Notes: generated by a model not told the origin, from the sequence alone. Positions 36,563 through 45,642 are shown, counted from the first letter of the stretch. The stretch is 64,000 nucleotides of DNA from Paracoccus pantotrophus (GCF_008824185.1 NZ_CP044426.1:1372501-1436500), one strand, 5' to 3'. Made by a program: numbers and translations.

Positions 36563-36601
36563 GATTCACCGCCGATTCGCCGTCAAATTCTTTTTCGAAT
36601 C
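36563..36601 (-). promoter_or_regulatory. Cluster of three GANTC sites upstream of ccrM
   Basis: GATTC at 36563-36567, GATTC at 36574-36578 and GAATC at 36597-36601 lie within 39 bp. The stretch is AT-rich and ends at the rnhB stop codon. GANTC sites in the ccrM promoter are known to be used for CcrM/GcrA-dependent feedback in Caulobacter; use of these particular sites is inferred. Confidence 0.6.
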
Positions 36602-37232
36602 AACGGCTTGCGATTTCTTCTTTACACAATATCTTGTGGACCGGGGCAAAGCTGCGCCTATGATATGGGGTCACGCCCAGATCTAGCAGCGCCCGGCGAT
36701 GCGCCGGGGTCGGATAACCGGCATTCGCCTCCCAGCCGTATCCGGGATGCTGTTGCGCCAAATCCACCATGATGCGATCGCGCAACAGTTTCGCCAGGAT
36801 CGAGGCCGCGGCGATGGACAGGCAACGCGCATCGCCGCCGACCACCGCCTGCCCCGGCAGGTCCAGCTCGCGCGGCAGCATGTTGCCGTCGACCAGCACC
36901 AGGCAGGGCCGCCGGCGCAGCCCGGCGATGGCCCGGCACATCGCCAGATGCGAGGCACGCAGGATGTTCAGCCGGTCGATCTCCTCGACGCTGGCATGGC
37001 CGACGGCCCAGTCGCAGCGCGCCATGATCAGCTCGGCCAGCGCCTCGCGGCGCTTGGCGGTCAGCTTCTTGGAATCGTTCAGCCCCTCGGGGATGCAGGC
37101 GGCATCCAGGATCACCGCTGCCGCCGTGACCGGACCGGCCAGCGGCCCGCGCCCGACCTCGTCCACGCCGGCAACCAACTGCGCCCCACCACGCAGCGCG
37201 GCATCCTCCAGGGAATAGTCGGGCAGGCTCAT
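36600..37232 (-). CDS. rnhB: Ribonuclease HII
   Basis: Cleaves the RNA strand of RNA-DNA hybrids. The 210-residue protein has the type 2 active-site motif VAGVDEVGRGPLAGPVTAAAV near residues 21-41 (DEVGRG), then SKKL near 54 and the later acidic residues. It ends at the AT-rich region that carries the ccrM promoter. Its start overlaps the stop of the ureidoglycolate lyase gene by 4 bp, an uncommon neighbour. Confidence 0.92.
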   Translation of the reverse strand: MSLPDYSLEDAALRGGAQLVAGVDEVGRGPLAGPVTAAAVILDAACIPEGLNDSKKLTAKRREALAELIMARCDWAVGHASVEEIDRLNILRASHLAMCRAIAGLRRRPCLVLVDGNMLPRELDLPGQAVVGGDARCLSIAAASILAKLLRDRIMVDLAQQHPGYGWEANAGYPTPAHRRALLDLGVTPYHRRSFAPVHKILCKEEIASR

Positions 37233-37711
37233 GCCTCGACGGTGACGGGGGCGATCTCGACTTCTTCCAGGTTCACGCCCTCGCCCTCGCGATCCACGAC
37301 CAGGAAATCGGCCGGCCGGTCCAGCGGCGTCAGCACGCCGTGCCAGACCCCGGCCCGCAGGTTCACGCCCATGCCTGCCGGCACCAGAAAGGCGATCGGC
37401 GCGCCCGGCCGGCCGCCCTGGTCGGGGGCGACGATCGACAGCCAGGGATCCGGCCCCAGCGGCACGAAGGCCTGCGAGCCCAGCGGATGCCGCTCCAGCA
37501 GGGTGCAGTCATAGGGCAGGCGCACCGGCTCGGAGCGGAAGATCGAGATGATCGCCTCGCCGCCGCCGCGCTCGACCGTGGCCAGGGCGTGATGGCGCTC
37601 GCAGCGCCCGGCATTGATCATCTTGCTGGGCGCCTCGCGTGGGGTCAGCAGCTCGCCATAGGGAGCGAATTCCTCGGCCGTGATCGGCCTTGCCTTGATC
37701 GTCGTCGTCAT
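37229..37711 (-). CDS. allA: Ureidoglycolate lyase
   Basis: Releases urea from ureidoglycolate in purine/allantoin breakdown. The 160-residue cupin-type protein has RPITAEEFAPYGELLT at its start and the family blocks RCERHHAL, HPLGSQAFVPLG, and AGVWHGVLTPL, with metal-site histidines. It stands alone here with no other allantoin genes and overlaps rnhB by 4 bp. A GAAAGAAACATG context precedes the start. Confidence 0.88.
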   Translation of the reverse strand: MTTTIKARPITAEEFAPYGELLTPREAPSKMINAGRCERHHALATVERGGGEAIISIFRSEPVRLPYDCTLLERHPLGSQAFVPLGPDPWLSIVAPDQGGRPGAPIAFLVPAGMGVNLRAGVWHGVLTPLDRPADFLVVDREGEGVNLEEVEIAPVTVEA

Positions 37712-37768
37712 GTTTCTTTCTTGCCCAAATATCCCGGGGGTCCGGGGGCAGCGCCCCCGGCCCGGCCT

Positions 37769-38959
37769 CTACAAACGCCCCATCCGCGGCAGGAAGATGG
37801 TCAGCAGACCCATCAGCGGCAGATAGGAGCAGATCTGGTAGACGAATTCGATCCCCTTCGCATCCGCGATCACCCCCAGCACCGCGGCGGCAATCCCGCC
37901 CATGCCGAAGGCGAAGCCGAAGAAGATACCGGCGATCATCCCGGTCCGCCCCGGTACCAGCTCCTGCGCAAAGACCACGATGGCCGGAAAGGCCGAGGCC
38001 AGGATCACCCCGATCACCACGGTCAGAAGCCCGGTCGCGACCAGCCCGACATGCGGCAGGACCAGGGTAAAGGGCAGGATGCCCAGGATCGAGAACCAGA
38101 TCACCTTCAAGGGACCGACCCGGTCGCCGACCAGCCCGCCCAGCATGACGCCCGCCGCCATGCCGCCCAGAAACAGGAACAGCATCACCTGCGCATGCTG
38201 GGTGCTGAGCCCGAATTTCTCGATCAGGAAGAAGGTGTAATAGCTGGAAATGCTGGCGGTGTAGATGTTCTTGGTGAAGGTCAGCAGCGCCAGCACCACG
38301 ATGGCCAGCGCCACCCGCTGCCGGGTGAATGGCAGGGCCTCGGCGGGACGCGCGGCGGCGGCCTTGCGCCGCCCGTCGGCCCAGCTGCCGATCCGCCACA
38401 GGATCGCCGATCCCGCCATGGCGGCGATCGAGAAGATCGCGACCGAGGGCCGGCCCAGCGGCACCACGATGAAGGCGGCCAGAAGCGGCCCCAGCGCCGA
38501 TCCGAAATTGCCGCCCAGCTGGAACAGCGACTGCGCCGTGCCGAATCGCCCGCCCGAGGCGATGCGGGCCACGCGCGAGCTTTCGGGATGGAACACGGCC
38601 GAACCGATGCCGATCAGCATCGCCCCCGACAGAAGCACCCAATATTCATGCGCGAGCGCCAGCAGCAGCACGCCGATAAAGGTCGAGCCCATGCCCACCG
38701 CCAGCGAACGCGGCATCGGGTTGCGATCCGTCACCATGCCCACCACCGGCTGCAAGAGCGAGGCGGTGACCTGGAACGCAAAGGTCATCATGCCGATCTG
38801 CCAATAGGACAGCGCGAATTCCTCGCGCAGCAAGGGATAGATCGCGGCCAGCATGGACTGCATGATGTCGTTGATCATGTGGCACAGGCTGATCGCCACC
38901 AGTACCGTCCAGGCCGTGGCGGAAACGCCCTGGCCGCGGAACATCGAAGCTTCCGACAC
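37769..38959 (-). CDS. MFS transporter, fosmidomycin-resistance type
   Basis: A 396-residue inner-membrane exporter with about 12 hydrophobic segments. The N-terminal half shows HMINDIMQSMLAAIYPLL and GSAVFHPESSRVAR, typical of the Fsr (fosmidomycin resistance) branch of the major facilitator superfamily. The C-terminal half carries GGLVGDRVGPLKVIW, the conserved loop 8-9 motif. The natural substrate is unknown. It is divergent from a GntR gene that might control it (inference from position). Confidence 0.87.
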   Translation of the reverse strand: MSEASMFRGQGVSATAWTVLVAISLCHMINDIMQSMLAAIYPLLREEFALSYWQIGMMTFAFQVTASLLQPVVGMVTDRNPMPRSLAVGMGSTFIGVLLLALAHEYWVLLSGAMLIGIGSAVFHPESSRVARIASGGRFGTAQSLFQLGGNFGSALGPLLAAFIVVPLGRPSVAIFSIAAMAGSAILWRIGSWADGRRKAAAARPAEALPFTRQRVALAIVVLALLTFTKNIYTASISSYYTFFLIEKFGLSTQHAQVMLFLFLGGMAAGVMLGGLVGDRVGPLKVIWFSILGILPFTLVLPHVGLVATGLLTVVIGVILASAFPAIVVFAQELVPGRTGMIAGIFFGFAFGMGGIAAAVLGVIADAKGIEFVYQICSYLPLMGLLTIFLPRMGRL

Positions 38960-39078
38960 GGCATCACCTCTTGAGAATCGCCCGATTTGTCCTGTCCGGC
39001 CGGGAAAATGTCAACCGCGGCAGGCGGATCACGGCCGATCCGTGCGATTGCCCTTGACCCTCACGGGAATTTGCACTC

Positions 39079-39107
39079 AAAAACTAAACCAATAAGTTTA
39101 CTTAAGT
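39079..39107. promoter_or_regulatory. AT-rich promoter/operator-like stretch
   Basis: This AT-rich island lies in the 260-bp gap between the MFS and GntR genes. It contains TAAAC (39085-39089) and GTTTA (39096-39100) as a small inverted repeat, and the 8-bp palindrome ACTTAAGT (39100-39107). It could hold a GntR operator, but no known consensus was matched. Confidence 0.4.
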
Positions 39108-39222
39108 CTCCGGCCGGGCGAGACATGGATTTCGGCCTTGTTGCAGCCTCGACGCCGCGAAACCGCTTGTTCCAGACATATCGAGTTCTGCCGCCACCTC
39201 GACACAAAGACATATTCCAGAG

Positions 39223-39972
39223 ATGATTGAACTTCCCCGCCACCTGGCACAGGCGCTTTCGGCCGAAGCACAAGACCGGAAGCGCCGCAACATGACCTGG
39301 CAGGCCGTCCAGGAAGAGGTTCTGACCCGCATCCACGACGGCCAATGGCCCGAGGGCGAGTTGATTCCGACCGAAGCCGAACTGGCGACCGAGTTCGGCT
39401 GCGCCCGCGCCACCGTGAACCGCGCCCTGCAGACCTTGGCGCAAAGCGGCGTCCTGGAACGCCGGCGCAAGGTCGGAACCCGCGTCGCGCAGCATCCGCG
39501 CGTGCAGATGGTGCGCTTCCTGCTGAAGCGCGAGATCGAGGCGGCGGGCAAGGCCTATGGCTATGCGTTGCTGGACTATCAGGAATGCGCGCCCCCGGCG
39601 GATGTCGCGCAGGCCATGCTGCTGCGCACCGATGACAGCCTCTTGCGGGTCCGGGCCCGGTTCAGCGCCGACGAGGCGCCCTATTGCTGCGAGGAACGCT
39701 GGATCAACAACTATGCCACCCCCGGCCTGACGCGCGAGGCGCTGGTGCAGATGAGCCCCTGCGAATGGCTGCTGGGCCATGTGCCGATCAACCGCGCCAG
39801 CATGGCGATCGGGGCGACGCTGGCCGGTTCGGGCTTCATCGCCGAGGCGCTGGGACTGGCGCCGGGCGACCCGGTCCTGCTGGCCGAACGGATCGACTGG
39901 CTGAACAACATGCCGGTTTCGCTGACGCGGCGCTATTTCCCGCAGCATCACCGCTTCGCCGCCACGATCTGA
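39223..39972 (+). CDS. GntR-family regulator with UTRA domain (HutC subfamily)
   Basis: A 249-residue transcription factor. The winged HTH is near residues 25-90, with IPTEAELATEFGCARATVNRALQTLAQSGVLERRRKVGTRVA. The C-terminal UTRA ligand domain contains EERWINNYATPGLTREALVQMSPCEWLLGHVPI and ends RRYFPQHHRFAATI. The HutC subfamily senses small ligands such as urocanate or sugar phosphates; the ligand here is not readable and no hut genes are nearby. The start is the ATG at 39223 or the one at 39292 (MTWQAVQEE), which is equally good. Confidence 0.87.
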   Translation: MIELPRHLAQALSAEAQDRKRRNMTWQAVQEEVLTRIHDGQWPEGELIPTEAELATEFGCARATVNRALQTLAQSGVLERRRKVGTRVAQHPRVQMVRFLLKREIEAAGKAYGYALLDYQECAPPADVAQAMLLRTDDSLLRVRARFSADEAPYCCEERWINNYATPGLTREALVQMSPCEWLLGHVPINRASMAIGATLAGSGFIAEALGLAPGDPVLLAERIDWLNNMPVSLTRRYFPQHHRFAATI

Positions 39973-40082
39973 AGGACGCGTTCAACCCGAGTTGACCGGC
40001 TCTTGCTTGCCTTGGGCGGCACATTTGGCCAAATGTGCCCGACAAAACCAGAAGACCACAGGCAAACAGAACGGTTCCGAGC

Positions 40083-41530
40083 ATGTTCCCGACCCGACCC
40101 CGCGCGGGCCTTTTTTCGCATCTCTCCCTGGCCGCGGCGGCCCTGGTGCTGCCGCTTTCCGCCGGCTGGGCGCAAACCGCGGCCGTGGCGCCCGCCTCCG
40201 GCGCCGCCGCGCCGGTCGTAGCCCCCCCAAGCCCCGCGCCCTGACCTCGATCACCCCGGCCGAGATCGAGGCGGCCGTCTATGGCGGCACCGACCTGCCC
40301 GCGGGCCAATCCGCGCTGACTGCCAAGGTGCAGATCCTGCTGGACCGCGCCGGCATCTCGCCCGGCGTGGTGGACGGCTGGCGCGGCGGCATGAGCGAAA
40401 GCGCCATCATGGCCTTCCAGCGCCGCTCGGGCCTGCCGATGACCGGGCGCATGGATCACGCGGTCTGGGAACTGCTTCAGGGCTATGCCGCCGCGCCGCT
40501 GACCACGACCTATACCATCACCGAGGAGGACGCGGCCGGCCTGGTAGACCGCATCCCCCCGGACTATGCCGAAAAGGCCGCGATGACTTCGCAGGGCTAT
40601 ACCAGCGTGCTGGAAAAGCTGGCCGAACGGTTCCACATGGACGAAAAGTTCCTGGCCAAGCTGAACCCCGGCGCCCGCTTCCAGCCCGGCGAGACGATCC
40701 ATGCCACCGTGCCCGCCAAGCCGATCCGCGCCACCGTCACCCGCATCATCGTGGACAAGGAAACCCGCCGCGTCGCCGCCTATGACGCCAAGGGCAACAT
40801 GGTCGCGGATTACCCGGCCACGGTCGGTTCGTCCGACACCCCCTCGCCCCATGGCAATCATGTCGTGGACGCGGTGGCGCTGAACCCGACCTATACCTAC
40901 AACCCGCATCGCAACTTCAAGCAGGGCGAGAACGACCGGGTGCTGATCATCCCGCCGGGACCGAACGGACCGGTCGGCAATGTCTGGATCGACCTGTCCG
41001 AGCCGACCTATGGCATCCACGGAACCGCCACGCCCTCGCAGCTGTTCCTGAACCAGTCGCATGGCTGCGTGCGGCTGACCAACTGGGACGCATGGGAACT
41101 GGCGCATATGGTCAAGCCCAAGGTGACGACGGTCGAGTTCCTGCCCCCCGGCGTACGGATCGCCGACGTGACCGGCATCTCGCCCGTGGCGGCGGCGACG
41201 CAGACCGCGGCGGTCGCGGCCATCGCCGGAACCCGCCCGCTGGCCCGCGGCGACCGGCTGCCGCCGGCCGCATCCGCGGCGATGGCCATCCCCGCCGCCG
41301 CGACCGCGGCCGAGGCCGCCGCTGCAACCGCCGCCACCGTGGTCACACCCGAACCGCTGGTCATCACCCCCGCCGGCCCGGCCCCGGACGAGCCGCTGGT
41401 CCCCGAGACGGCCCCCACCCTGCCCGCACAGGACGAGCCAGAATACCCCTCGGACGCGGTGCTGCCGGAAAGCCTGCCCGGACAGGCACCGGGCAGCGTG
41501 ACGCTGTATCCCCAGGCCGGACAGCCCTGA
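40083..41530 (+). CDS. L,D-transpeptidase, frameshifted in this sequence
   Basis: A periplasmic peptidoglycan cross-linking enzyme of about 480 residues. The first part (ATG at 40083, signal peptide ending LSAGWAQ) is in one frame and stops soon after. The rest is in the -1 frame: a peptidoglycan-binding helix set (ILLDRAGISPGVVDGWRGG), a LysM-like stretch, then the YkuD catalytic domain with HGTATPSQLF and the active cysteine in SHGCVRLTNWD. The join is the C7 run at 40222-40228; one more C gives a continuous protein. The Pro/Ala-rich tail (about 410-480) is probably disordered. Confidence 0.85.
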
Positions 41531-41532
41531 GG

Positions 41533-42369
41533 ATGCGCGGGCTGGCGCCGATGCTGGTGGCGATGGCCGCGCTGTTGGCCGGCCCGGCATCGGGGCAGGA
41601 TGCGCCTGCCCCGCGTCCCGACCATCCCGCCGCCGACCGCCCCGCGCCCCGGCCGGAACCCGAGGCGGAGGCAGAGGCAGAGGTAGCGCCCGAGCCGGCT
41701 GCCGAGCCCGTCCCGGAGCCCGAGACCCCGGAGAACGCCGCAGCAGAGGCCGCACCCGCAGCCCCTGCCCCGACCGGCCCGCCGATTCGTGCGACCCTGC
41801 GCGAAAGCGATTTCGATCATTCCGCCTGCCTGCTGGAACTGACGCTGCTGGGCGCCGATTACAGCGAGGCGCCGCCGATCCTCGACCCCGATCAGCGCGA
41901 TTGCGGCATCGACCGCCCGGTCCTGCTGCGCCAGCCCCTGCCGGGGATCGAGATTCCGGGCGGCGCGCCCATGCGCTGCGACCTGGCGCGGCACCTGGCG
42001 CATTGGCTGCGCGATTTCGTCCGCCCCGCCGCGGCGCTGCTGCCGGGCCAACCGCGGCTGGTGGCGCTGGAGCCGGGCTCGACCTATCAATGCCGGCCGA
42101 CCGTCGGGACCGCGGGCGAGAGCCTGTCGGAACATGCCTTCGGCAACGCTTTCGACATCGCCGCCTTCCGCTTCGACGACGGCTCCCGCATCGAGGTCGG
42201 CCCGCGCCAGGACAACGGCGACTTGCAGGAGGCCTTCCAGCGCGCGGCGCGCGGCACCGCCTGCCTGCATTTCACCACCGTCCTCGGGCCCGGGGCCAAT
42301 GCCGCGCATGACGACCACCTGCACCTGGACATCAAGGCCCGGCGCGGCGGCTTTCGGCTGTGCCAATAG
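41533..42369 (+). CDS. Extensin-family protein
   Basis: A 278-residue protein of the extensin-like C-terminal family, probably periplasmic. The signal peptide MRGLAPMLVAMAALLAGPASG is followed by a Pro/Glu/Ala linker to about residue 80. The globular domain has CGIDRPVLL, the SLSEHAFGNAFDIAAFRF core, and HDDHLHLDIKARRGGFRLC, with conserved Cys and His residues that suggest a metallopeptidase-like fold. It follows the L,D-transpeptidase by 3 bp in a likely cell-wall unit. An IS630 copy begins 6 bp after the stop. Confidence 0.85.
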   Translation: MRGLAPMLVAMAALLAGPASGQDAPAPRPDHPAADRPAPRPEPEAEAEAEVAPEPAAEPVPEPETPENAAAEAAPAAPAPTGPPIRATLRESDFDHSACLLELTLLGADYSEAPPILDPDQRDCGIDRPVLLRQPLPGIEIPGGAPMRCDLARHLAHWLRDFVRPAAALLPGQPRLVALEPGSTYQCRPTVGTAGESLSEHAFGNAFDIAAFRFDDGSRIEVGPRQDNGDLQEAFQRAARGTACLHFTTVLGPGANAAHDDHLHLDIKARRGGFRLCQ

Positions 42370-42463
42370 CGCCTAAAGCCTGATCGTTTCAGGCTGGATC
42401 GGGCGTTCCCAGATCGGGGGTGGTCTGCTTCGACATGGCTGCTGGGAAAGGAGGCCGGCATGC

Positions 42464-43440
42464 ATGGCGAGACCTTTGTCCAGCGATCTTCGGACACGCG
42501 TTGTTGCGCGCGTTGCTGAGGGAGAGACGGTGCGCGCGGTTGCGTCTATGTTCGGCCTCAGCGTGCCGAGCGTTGTGAAATGGTCCCGGAGATGGCGCGC
42601 GACAGGCAGTTGCGAGGCCAGTCCGATGGGCGGTAAGCGGCGCGATGTGATGGCGCCGGGACGGGACGACGCGCTGGCCCGGCTTGCGGAACACCCCTCG
42701 CTGCCCCTGCGCCGGCTCCGGGCCGGGCTGGCCGCGCGCGGGGTCAGGGTCAGCTATGGCGCGTTGTGGCGTTTCGTCCATGCCGAGGGGGTGTCGTTCA
42801 AAAAAAGGCCGTCCTTGCCGCCGAGACCGGACGGCCCGACATCGCCCGCCGCCGCGCCCGCTGGCGGCGGCACCAGCACAGGATCGACCCGCGCCGGCTC
42901 GTGTTCATCGAGGAAACCCGGGCGCAGACAAACATGGCCCCGCGGCGCGGCCGGGGGCCGAGGGGCACCCGCCTGCCGGGCCGTGCGCCACAGGGGCACT
43001 GGCGCAGGATGACCTTCGTGGGGGCGCCGCGGGTGGAGCGGATCGACGCGCCCTGCGTCATCGATGGCCCGATCAATGGGGATCTGTTCCGCGCCTGTGT
43101 CGAGCCGGTGCTTCTTCCCGACCCTGCGTCCGGGCGACGTGGTGGTCATGGACGATCTCGGCAGCCACAAGGGCGGCGCGGTGCGAAAGGCCATGCGGGC
43201 GGCAGGCGCGCATCTGCTGTTCCTCCCGCCATACAGCCCGGATCTGAGCTCCATCGAACACGATCGGGGGCTCACTCGAACGCATGGCGTTCGCCCCCTC
43301 ATGTTCGCCGCGCCCAAGCCCCTCATGCGCTCCGCCGCCGAACGCACCGTCGAAGCCGCCTGGAAACGCCTCGGCACATGACCTGACAGCTTCTCCGCAA
43401 AGGAATGCGCCAACCACCTCAAAAACGCAGGCTATGCTTG
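42464..43440 (+). pseudogene. IS630 transposase remnant
   Basis: The N-terminal HTH part (MARPLSSDLRTRVVARVAEGETVRAVA) runs to the A7 slippery run at 42800-42806, where a -1 shift continues into LVFIEETRAQT. An extra C in CTTCTTCCC near 43123 breaks the catalytic part, after which DDLGSHKGGAVRKAM and PPYSPDLSSIE follow in another frame. A hairpin-containing insert at about 43258-43300 interrupts the last catalytic region. The end, SAKECANHLKNAGYA, is recognisable. The protein cannot be functional. Confidence 0.8.
43266..43299. repeat. Hairpin insert inside the IS630 remnant
   Basis: GGGGGC (43266-43271) and GAACGC (43278-43283) together pair with GCGTTCGCCCCC (43287-43298), leaving a TCACTC bulge and an ATG loop. 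About 40 bp here replace normal transposase sequence between SIEH and MFAAPKPLM. It may be a small REP-like insertion or duplication. No other copy was noticed in the window. Confidence 0.45.
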
Positions 43441-43459
43441 GATTTGATATGGGCAGGAT

Positions 43460-44191
43460 CTAGCGCCGGGCCCGGCCCAGTTCCAGATATTCGGGATCGA
43501 ACCGCGCCAACCGCGCCAGCCTCTGCCAGTCGAGGATCTCGACCTCGGTGCCGATCCAGCGGATCAGCCCGTCGGCGCGCAGGTCGCGCACGGCGCGGTT
43601 CACATGGATCGGCGTATAGCCCAGGATGTCGGCCAGTTCCCTTTGCAGCAGCGGCAGGGTGAAGCGGTGGTCCTGCGCCGCGCCCACACTGGCCAGCCGC
43701 GTGTAAAGCTCGCATAGAAGATGGGCCAGATGCGCGCTGGAGCGCAGCGAAGCGGCCGCGACCAGCCATTGCCGGTGAATCGCCGCGTCGATCGCGGTGG
43801 ACATCCACAAGAGCCGGGTCAGATGCGGGAAGTTCTGGGTGATCTGCCGCAGCTCGGCATGATCGACGAACTCGACCTCGGATTCACCGACCGAGATCAC
43901 GTCATGTTCCAGCCCCGCCAGCACGAAGGCGTGCAGGTCCACGAAATCCCCCGGAACATGCAGGGCGGTGATCACCCGCTCGCCCGGACGCCCGACCAGC
44001 TCATGCTGGCGGGCCGACATGCCGCGCAGCATCATGCAGCTGCGCCTGGCCATCCGCCCGCGTGGCACGATCACCTCGCCGGGACGAAAGCAGACATGCT
44101 GGGTCGGAATGGCGCGCAGGCAGGCAATATCGGATTCGGAAAGCAGGTCTCGTCTTTGCAAATATCGGACGAAATATTCGGTGATGGCCAT
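43460..44191 (-). CDS. Crp/Fnr-family transcription regulator
   Basis: A 243-residue regulator with an N-terminal cyclic-nucleotide-binding-like fold (FRPGEVIVPRGRMARRSCMMLRGM, VPGDFVDLHAFVLAG) and a C-terminal winged HTH (LPLLQRELADILGYTPIHVNRAVRDLRADGLI). The cysteine cluster that binds iron-sulfur in FNR is absent, so it is not an oxygen sensor of that kind. The stop codon TAG includes the TA duplicated by the IS630 insertion; the last residues ELGRARR are kept. It is downstream of fliI in the same direction, with its own promoter in the 125-bp gap. Confidence 0.88.
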   Translation of the reverse strand: MAITEYFVRYLQRRDLLSESDIACLRAIPTQHVCFRPGEVIVPRGRMARRSCMMLRGMSARQHELVGRPGERVITALHVPGDFVDLHAFVLAGLEHDVISVGESEVEFVDHAELRQITQNFPHLTRLLWMSTAIDAAIHRQWLVAAASLRSSAHLAHLLCELYTRLASVGAAQDHRFTLPLLQRELADILGYTPIHVNRAVRDLRADGLIRWIGTEVEILDWQRLARLARFDPEYLELGRARR

Positions 44192-44316
44192 GACGCTCCT
44201 CGGCTCGACCGCCGAAGATTGTCAACGCGCCGCGGGCGGTGCAATGATCTCGGGACTCCGGTTAACATTCATCAATCATGTCATAGCCCCGCCGGATTCA
44301 TAGGCTTCTTTCGCCT

Positions 44317-45642
44317 TCAGCCCGGTTTCGGCGCCGGAACGCCCAGAGCCTCGGCCAAGAGCGCAAAGCTTTGCCCCGCATCGGCGCCTTGCCGGGTGAA
44401 GAAGGCGTCCAGGGCCGGGTAAAGCCGCACCGCCTCGTCCAGCCGGGGGTCCGAGCCCGGCGCATAAAGCCCGGCGCGGATCATCAGCTCGGATTCGGCA
44501 TAGGTGCCCAGCGTCGCCCGCGCCCGCGCGATCAGCGCGTTCTCGGCCGCACTGGCCGCCTGCGGCAGGGAACGCGAGACCGAGCGCAGCACGTCCACCG
44601 CCGGGAACCGCCCGCGCTCGGCGATGGCGCGGTCCAGCACGACATGGCCGTCCAGCACGCCGCGCAGGATGTCGGCCACCGGTTCCTCCATGTCCGAGCC
44701 GGCGACCAGCACGCTGAAGATCGCGGTGATGTCGCCCGACCCCTCGGGGCCCGGCCCGGAACGCTCGGCCAGCAACATGATCAGATGCGAGGTCGAGGGC
44801 GGAAAGCCGCGATAGCTGGGGCTTTCCCCCGCCGCCAAGGCGATTTCCCGATGGGCCTCGGCAAAGCGGGTGATCGAATCGGCCAGGAACAGCACATGCC
44901 GGCCCTGGTCGCGGAAATGCTCGGCCACCGTCATCGCCGCCCAGGCGCAACGCCGCCGCATCAGCGGCGACTGATCCGAGGTCGCCACCACCACGACGGC
45001 GCGGGCCATCCCTGCCTCACCCAGCGTCTCCTCGACGAATTCGCGCAGTTCGCGCCCGCGCTCGCCCACCAGCGCGATCACCACGACATCGGCCGAGACC
45101 CCCTGGGCCAGCGCCGAAAGCAGCGTCGACTTGCCGACGCCCGAGCCGGCGAACAGCCCCATCCGCTGGCCGCGCACCAGGGGCAGCAGCGTGTCGAAGA
45201 CCGCAAGCCCGGTATCCAGCCGCCCGCCCAGCCGGTTGCGCAGGGCGGCCGGCGGCGGGGCGGGCCGAAAGCCGCGTTCCTCGCCGCCGGCGACCAGAGG
45301 ACGGCCGTCGAGGGGCCTGCCGAAAGGGTCGATGATTCGCCCGATCCAGCCATTCGCCGGCGCCAGCATCGGCGCAAAAACCAGCTCGACCCGCGTGCCG
45401 ATCGACAACCCGTCCATCGGCCCCTCGGGCAGGATCGCCGCCTGGTCGGCATGCAGCGCAATGATCTCGCCGCCGAGGTTTTCGCCGGAACGCATTAAAA
45501 AGACGACGCGATCACCCAGGGACGCATGGCTGTTCAGCCCGCCCGCCAGGATCACCCCGGCCTGGATCGCGCTGACCTGGCCGAAATGCCGGGTCAGGCG
45601 GACCCGCCGTATCCGCGTCGCGATAGATTGCATTTTATCCAT
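44317..45642 (-). CDS. fliI: Flagellar export ATPase FliI
   Basis: Energises the flagellar type III export apparatus. The 441-residue protein has the Walker A motif AGSGVGKST near 165-173, the ERGREL block, and the Walker B region HVLFLADSITRFAEAHREI. The ATG at 45642 is preceded by AGGACGAA and fits the family N-terminus MDKMQSIATRI; longer upstream frames are unlikely. It is divergent from flgB with 99 bp between the starts, so the two transcripts share a control region. Confidence 0.93.
   Translation of the reverse strand: MDKMQSIATRIRRVRLTRHFGQVSAIQAGVILAGGLNSHASLGDRVVFLMRSGENLGGEIIALHADQAAILPEGPMDGLSIGTRVELVFAPMLAPANGWIGRIIDPFGRPLDGRPLVAGGEERGFRPAPPPAALRNRLGGRLDTGLAVFDTLLPLVRGQRMGLFAGSGVGKSTLLSALAQGVSADVVVIALVGERGRELREFVEETLGEAGMARAVVVVATSDQSPLMRRRCAWAAMTVAEHFRDQGRHVLFLADSITRFAEAHREIALAAGESPSYRGFPPSTSHLIMLLAERSGPGPEGSGDITAIFSVLVAGSDMEEPVADILRGVLDGHVVLDRAIAERGRFPAVDVLRSVSRSLPQAASAAENALIARARATLGTYAESELMIRAGLYAPGSDPRLDEAVRLYPALDAFFTRQGADAGQSFALLAEALGVPAPKPG

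Larger units (their letters stand above)
42376..43460 (+). mobile_element. IS630-family insertion sequence, copy 2
   Basis: A 1085-bp element bounded by TA at 42374-42375 and 43461-43462. Ends are imperfect inverted repeats: TAAAGCCTGATCGTTTCA and, read inward, TAGATCCTGCCCATATCA. The outside flanks AGCGCC-TA and TA-GCGCCG rejoin as one clean site. It landed in the stop codon of the Crp/Fnr gene. It is related to, but not a close copy of, the element at 13957-15035. Confidence 0.82.
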
